Source of the DNA: Janthinobacterium sp. 17J80-10 | GTDB lineage: Bacteria > Pseudomonadota > Gammaproteobacteria > Burkholderiales > Burkholderiaceae_D | Reading direction: 5' to 3' | Length of the DNA: 64,000 nucleotides | NCBI RefSeq assembly: GCF_004114795.1 | Contig: NZ_CP035311.1 | Coordinates: forward strand, 62,001-126,000 | Shown here: piece after piece, positions 58,359-64,000 of the stretch | Layout of the letters: every line of letters begins with the position of its first letter | Numbering within the stretch: position 1 is the stretch's first letter | Notes under the pieces: model-generated | Databases searched by the model: none | What the model was told of the DNA's origin: nothing | What the model saw: the letters and a program-made list of their open reading frames with translations, nothing else | Position numbers and translations under genes: made by a program

Positions 58359-60110
58359 TCACATCCGTGATGGCGCTGATACACCGATCAGCGCCAGGCC
58401 GTTGCGCAACACCTGGCGGGTCGCCTGCAGCAATGCCAGGCGTGCCAGCTTGGTCGCGTCATCATCGACAAGCACCCGCTCGGCGTTGTAGTAGCTGTGC
58501 AGGTCGCCAGACAGGTCGCGCAGGTAGAAAGCTACCTGATGCGGGCCCAGTTCGTCGAGGGCTTTTTGCAGCATGTCGGGATATTCCGCCAGACGCGCGA
58601 GCAAGGCGGCCTCGCGCGGCGACGTCAGTGGCGCAAGATCCACACCGGCCAGGGTCGTTTCATCACCGCCCCACTGGTTGAATACCGAGCAGATGCGCGC
58701 ATGCGCATACTGGACGTAGTACACCGGGTTCTCGTCGGACTGCGCCAGCGCCAGGTCGACGTCGAAGACGAACTCGGTGTCGGCCTTGCGCGAAATGAGG
58801 AAAAAGCGCACCGCATCGCGCCCGCGCGTCAGGTCGCGCGCGCCGCCATTGTCGGCGCCTGCAGCATCGGCTGGCGCCTCGCCGGCCGACCATTCGATCA
58901 GGTCGCGCAGGGTCACGTAGGAGCCGGCGCGCTTGGAAATCTTCACTTCCTCGCCATTCTTCATGACGGTGACCATCTTGTGCAGCACGTAGTCGGGATA
59001 GCCCTCGGGGATGCCCACGCCGACCGCCTGCAGGCCGGCGCGCACGCGCGCGATGGTGCCGTGGTGGTCGCTGCCCTGGACATTGATGACCTTGCCGAAG
59101 CCGCGCTGCCACTTGGTGATGTGGTAGGCCACGTCCGGCACGAAATAGGTATAGGTGCCGTCGGACTTCTTCATCACGCGGTCCTTGTCGTCGCCGTAAT
59201 CGGTCGAACGCAGCCACAGCGCGCCATCCAGCTCGTAGGTCTTGCCCGCCTTGATCAGGGCTTCCACTGCGGCGGCCACCTTGCCATCGTGGTACAGCGA
59301 GGATTCGAGATAGTAGTTGTCAAACTTCACGCCAAACGCTTGCAGGTCGAGGTCCTGCTCGTGGCGCAGGTAGGCGACCGCAAACAGGCGGATCGATTCG
59401 AGGTCGTTGGGGTCGCCGCTGGCGATCGCCGGCGCGCCGTCGGACGCCGACACGGTTTTCTTTGCCAGGAAATCGGCGGCGATGTCGGCGATGTAGTCGC
59501 CGTTGTAGGCCGATTCCGGCCAGTGTGCATCGCCCGGCTTGTGGCCGCGGGCGCGCGCTTGCACTGAATACGCAAGGGTGCCGATCTGTACGCCGGCATC
59601 GTTGTAGTAAAACTCGCGGGTGACGTCATAGCCCTGCTGCTCGAACAAGGCCGCCAGGGCGTCGCCCAGCGCGCCTTGGCGGCCGTGGCCGACGTGCAGC
59701 GGGCCGGTCGGGTTGGCCGAGACGAATTCGATCAGCACGCGCTTGCCGGCGCCCGATGCCCCCTGGCCGTAGCGCTGCCCCTGCTGCTGCACCGCGGCCA
59801 CCACCGCCTGCTTGGCAGCCTCGGCCAGGCGCAGGTTGATGAAACCGGGGCCGGCGATCTCGGCGGCAGAGATCAGCTGCGCGCGCCCGGGCGCTGCCAG
59901 CAGGTTCGCCACCAGGGCTTGCGCGAGTTCGCGCGGATTTTTTTTCAGCGGCTTGGCCAGCTGCATGGCGATATTGCAGGCGACGTCGCCGTGCGCCGGG
60001 TCGCGCGGACGCTCCAGCACGACGGCGGGAGCGAGGTCGCTGCCGGCAACGATGGGCGCGAGCGCCTGCTGGAACAAGTCGATGATTTGCTGTCGTTGTA
60101 TTGCGAGCAT
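58359..60110 (-). CDS. argS: Arginyl-tRNA synthetase
   Basis: A 583-residue class Ia synthetase. The HIGH-type motif is in [18 protein letters not shown] (near 137-148) and the KMSKS-equivalent in [20 protein letters not shown] (near 387). [20 protein letters not shown] and the anticodon-binding helical C terminus ([20 protein letters not shown]) are as expected. The N-terminal Arg-specific domain is present (about 1-115). It is the first gene of the argS-SPOR-dsbA transcript. Confidence 0.97.
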   Translation of the reverse strand: MLAIQRQQIIDLFQQALAPIVAGSDLAPAVVLERPRDPAHGDVACNIAMQLAKPLKKNPRELAQALVANLLAAPGRAQLISAAEIAGPGFINLRLAEAAKQAVVAAVQQQGQRYGQGASGAGKRVLIEFVSANPTGPLHVGHGRQGALGDALAALFEQQGYDVTREFYYNDAGVQIGTLAYSVQARARGHKPGDAHWPESAYNGDYIADIAADFLAKKTVSASDGAPAIASGDPNDLESIRLFAVAYLRHEQDLDLQAFGVKFDNYYLESSLYHDGKVAAAVEALIKAGKTYELDGALWLRSTDYGDDKDRVMKKSDGTYTYFVPDVAYHITKWQRGFGKVINVQGSDHHGTIARVRAGLQAVGVGIPEGYPDYVLHKMVTVMKNGEEVKISKRAGSYVTLRDLIEWSAGEAPADAAGADNGGARDLTRGRDAVRFFLISRKADTEFVFDVDLALAQSDENPVYYVQYAHARICSVFNQWGGDETTLAGVDLAPLTSPREAALLARLAEYPDMLQKALDELGPHQVAFYLRDLSGDLHSYYNAERVLVDDDATKLARLALLQATRQVLRNGLALIGVSAPSRM

Positions 60111-60370
60111 GGAAATTTCAGTCTATGCGGCGCCAGGCGCCAGGATTTGGGTTCAGACGTGATTATACCGGCTAGGTTGCCCGGCTCGCCTTCCCATCGG
60201 CAATATGACCCATCCTACACTGGCGCAACGCCAGTGCCTGTAACATAATGAAACAGAATCGACAAAAAGTATGCTGGCGCCAAGACCCTTGCAGAATTCA
60301 GGGTTTTTCCCGCCTTTTTTGGCAAGATGGCATCGCCGCCTGTGCGCAGCTTGCCGGATAGGAACGCACC

Positions 60371-61018
60371 ATGAAAACCATTAACCTGTTACCCGCCGTC
60401 ACGCTGGCCGCGGCCTTGTTCGCACCGGGCGCGCTAGCGCAAGGCGCCGGCCCAGCCAGGCCGGAAGCTACCGCCGCCGTGCCGGCAGCAGTTCCGGCTC
60501 CCGCGCCGGCCGCCCCGCGCACTGCCGCGCCCGCCCGCGCCGCGCCTACCCGCATTTACCGGCAAGTGCTGCCGGATGGCCGCATCGTCTACTCCGACGA
60601 AAACGTCGCCGGCGCCAAGGTCGACCATACCATCACCATGGCGCCCCCCATCGAGGGCAACCTCTGGAGCACTGAGCCGGGAACGCGTCCAAACATCGCG
60701 CCGCAGACCACGCCAACGCCGGTGCAGCGCATCGACCCGGTGCGCACTCCCGCGCCGGGCAAGAGCACCATTGCCGTGCCGGATGCCGCGCTGGCCGAAG
60801 TCATGCGCGCCGAAATGCTGCTGGAAGACGCAAAAAAGCGCCAGGCAGCGGGCATCAAGCCCCTGGCCGGCGAGCAGCGCGACAATAGCGATGGCGGCCT
60901 CTCGTATAACCAGGCCTACTTCAGCCGCCAGCAGCGCCTGGCACGCGATGTCGAATATGCCCGCGAAGAACTGAAAAAAGCCATGGCCGTGCGCGACGGC
61001 GTGCGCAGCGCGCGCTAG
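60371..61018 (+). CDS. DUF4124 domain protein with signal peptide
   Basis: A 215-residue secreted protein (signal MKTINLLPAVTLAAALFAPG then ALAQ). A Pro/Ala-rich stretch of about 35 residues precedes the DUF4124 pattern (RIYRQVLPDGRIVYSDENV, near 60-80), found in many periplasmic proteins of beta- and gammaproteobacteria. The end is helical (RQQRLARDVEYAREELKKAM). The role is unknown. It starts 261 bases from the divergent argS and 12 bases before the next gene, so it may be the first gene of a three-gene transcript. Confidence 0.78.
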   Translation: MKTINLLPAVTLAAALFAPGALAQGAGPARPEATAAVPAAVPAPAPAAPRTAAPARAAPTRIYRQVLPDGRIVYSDENVAGAKVDHTITMAPPIEGNLWSTEPGTRPNIAPQTTPTPVQRIDPVRTPAPGKSTIAVPDAALAEVMRAEMLLEDAKKRQAAGIKPLAGEQRDNSDGGLSYNQAYFSRQQRLARDVEYAREELKKAMAVRDGVRSAR

Positions 61019-61030
61019 CGCCACGGGGCG

Positions 61031-61924
61031 ATGATGCATTTACTGATCCGCAAATTCGCCCTCGCCTTCCTCCTTCTTTGCTGCAACTGGACGCAGGCAG
61101 CGCCGCCAGCCAGTACGCTGCGTATTTTCCCCACCGGCCCCATCTACGACTACCGCTGGAAGCTGCTGGAACTGGTCCTTGGGCGCACCGCGGACATGGG
61201 TGCACCGCAGCAGTTGGTGCCGTACCCGGAAGACGTGACACAAAACCGCGCCATGCTCTTGCTACAGGCAGGCGCAATCGACGTCATCGCGCTGGGCACC
61301 AATGCCGAGCGCGAAGCCATGGCGCAGCCCATCCGCATTGATATCCTGCGCGGCATCGTCGGCTACCGGGTGCTGGTGATCCGCGCCGCAGACCAGGCGC
61401 GCATCGCACGCATGGATGCCGACACCCTGCGCCGCCAGCTCAGCTTCGGCCTGAACAGCCAGTGGGCCGACCTGCCGATCATGCAGGCCAACGGCTTCAC
61501 GGTAGAGACATCCAGCAGCCATGAAAACCTGTTCGGCATGCTGACCGCGGGCCGCTTCGATGCATTTCCGCGCGGCCTGAACGAAGCAGCGCGCGAACTG
61601 CAGGAACGCCGTCACCTGTATCCGGAACTCGCCCTGGAACAGGGAAAAGCCCTGTATTTTCCTTACCCGATCTATTTCTGGGTCAACCGGAAAAACACCG
61701 CGCTGGCGAAACGCATCGAGCGCGGCTTGCAACTGACGCTGGCCGACGGCACTTTCCGTAAGCTGTTCGAGAGCTACCATGCCGCCGAAATCGCCACGCT
61801 GCAAAAAGAACGACGGCAGGTGATCCGCCTGCCCAACCCGATTTTGCCGAAAGGCAATGCCGAACCCGACACGAGCTGGTGGTGGCAACCACCCCGTACG
61901 GAGCGGCGCCACGACAAACCATAA
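61031..61924 (+). CDS. Periplasmic solute-binding protein (transporter substrate-binding domain), kinase-linked
   Basis: A 297-residue secreted protein (signal near 1-24, FALAFLLLCCNWTQAA). The two-lobed pattern of SBP-type proteins is visible: LRIFPTGPIYDYRWKLLELV, LLLQAGAIDVIALGTNAERE, a central hinge at LRRQLSFGLNSQWADLPIMQ, and FYFPYPIYFWVNRKN-like final strands (here ALYFPYPIYFWVNRKNTAL). No permease is nearby. The gene ends 24 bases before a hybrid kinase, so it probably acts as the kinase's ligand receptor, or forms a signalling pair with it. Confidence 0.8.
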   Translation: MMHLLIRKFALAFLLLCCNWTQAAPPASTLRIFPTGPIYDYRWKLLELVLGRTADMGAPQQLVPYPEDVTQNRAMLLLQAGAIDVIALGTNAEREAMAQPIRIDILRGIVGYRVLVIRAADQARIARMDADTLRRQLSFGLNSQWADLPIMQANGFTVETSSSHENLFGMLTAGRFDAFPRGLNEAARELQERRHLYPELALEQGKALYFPYPIYFWVNRKNTALAKRIERGLQLTLADGTFRKLFESYHAAEIATLQKERRQVIRLPNPILPKGNAEPDTSWWWQPPRTERRHDKP

Positions 61925-61948
61925 ACACGACAATCCGTCATAGCGAAC

Positions 61949-64000
<2,052 letters not shown>

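Overview
This 64 kb window is GC-rich, densely coded chromosomal DNA of a free-living, motile Gram-negative bacterium. The gene set points to a betaproteobacterium of the order Burkholderiales, most likely family Oxalobacteraceae (relatives of Janthinobacterium, Massilia, Herbaspirillum or Collimonas). Supporting signs are the argS-SPOR-dsbA-SDR cluster, the bioA-F-D-B order, aceK, the DUF5335 and DUF2288 proteins, OmpW and an unusually large signalling repertoire. This assignment is inference from gene content, not from a marker gene. I see no rRNA, tRNA, CRISPR array, insertion sequence or prophage.

Layout. 1-2 kb: a membrane operon (RDD, SpoIIM-like, and a partial membrane protein running off the left edge). 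2.5-9.1 kb: a diguanylate cyclase, then a C4-dicarboxylate module made of a LuxR-type response regulator, a DctS-like PAS kinase, an orphan TRAP-type binding protein and the DctA symporter. 9.3-12.7 kb: rarD, ompW (with a perfect FNR-type box upstream) and ettA. 12.7-14.0 kb: four short uncharacterised genes. 14.3-18.9 kb: a large hybrid kinase with an HPt domain, overlapped by a receiver-EAL phosphodiesterase. 19-24.1 kb: two cupins, a DUF748 protein, a DJ-1/PfpI protein and a PAS-GGDEF-EAL protein. 24.3-33.9 kb: a nitronate monooxygenase, a membrane Cache-PAS-GGDEF cyclase, and a two-gene operon joining a PAS-GAF-GGDEF-EAL protein to a soluble double-Cache-CheW protein.

34-39.5 kb: an acyl-CoA ligase behind a structured leader, a chemoreceptor with its Cache domain at the C terminus, an alpha/beta hydrolase and small genes. 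39.5-45.6 kb: a biotin operon on the minus strand (ychJ-like, enoyl-CoA hydratase, bioA, bioF, bioD, bioB, beta-carbonic anhydrase). 45.7-50.8 kb: thiolase, aceK, a metallo-beta-lactamase-fold protein and a small HTH regulator. 50.9-56.1 kb: an ABC binding protein, a semialdehyde-type dehydrogenase and an iron-containing alcohol dehydrogenase, divergent from a LysR regulator. 56.1-60.1 kb: SDR, dsbA, SPOR protein and argS. 60.4-64 kb: a DUF4124 protein, a periplasmic binding protein and a hybrid kinase cut by the right edge.

The dominant theme is signal transduction: five cyclic-di-GMP enzymes, three histidine kinases and two unusual chemotaxis proteins lie in one window. The most unusual items are the soluble tandem-Cache-CheW protein translationally coupled to a GGDEF-EAL enzyme, the chemoreceptor with an intracellular Cache domain, the hybrid kinase/REC-EAL pair, and two arrangements in which an orphan periplasmic binding protein sits directly beside a sensor kinase.
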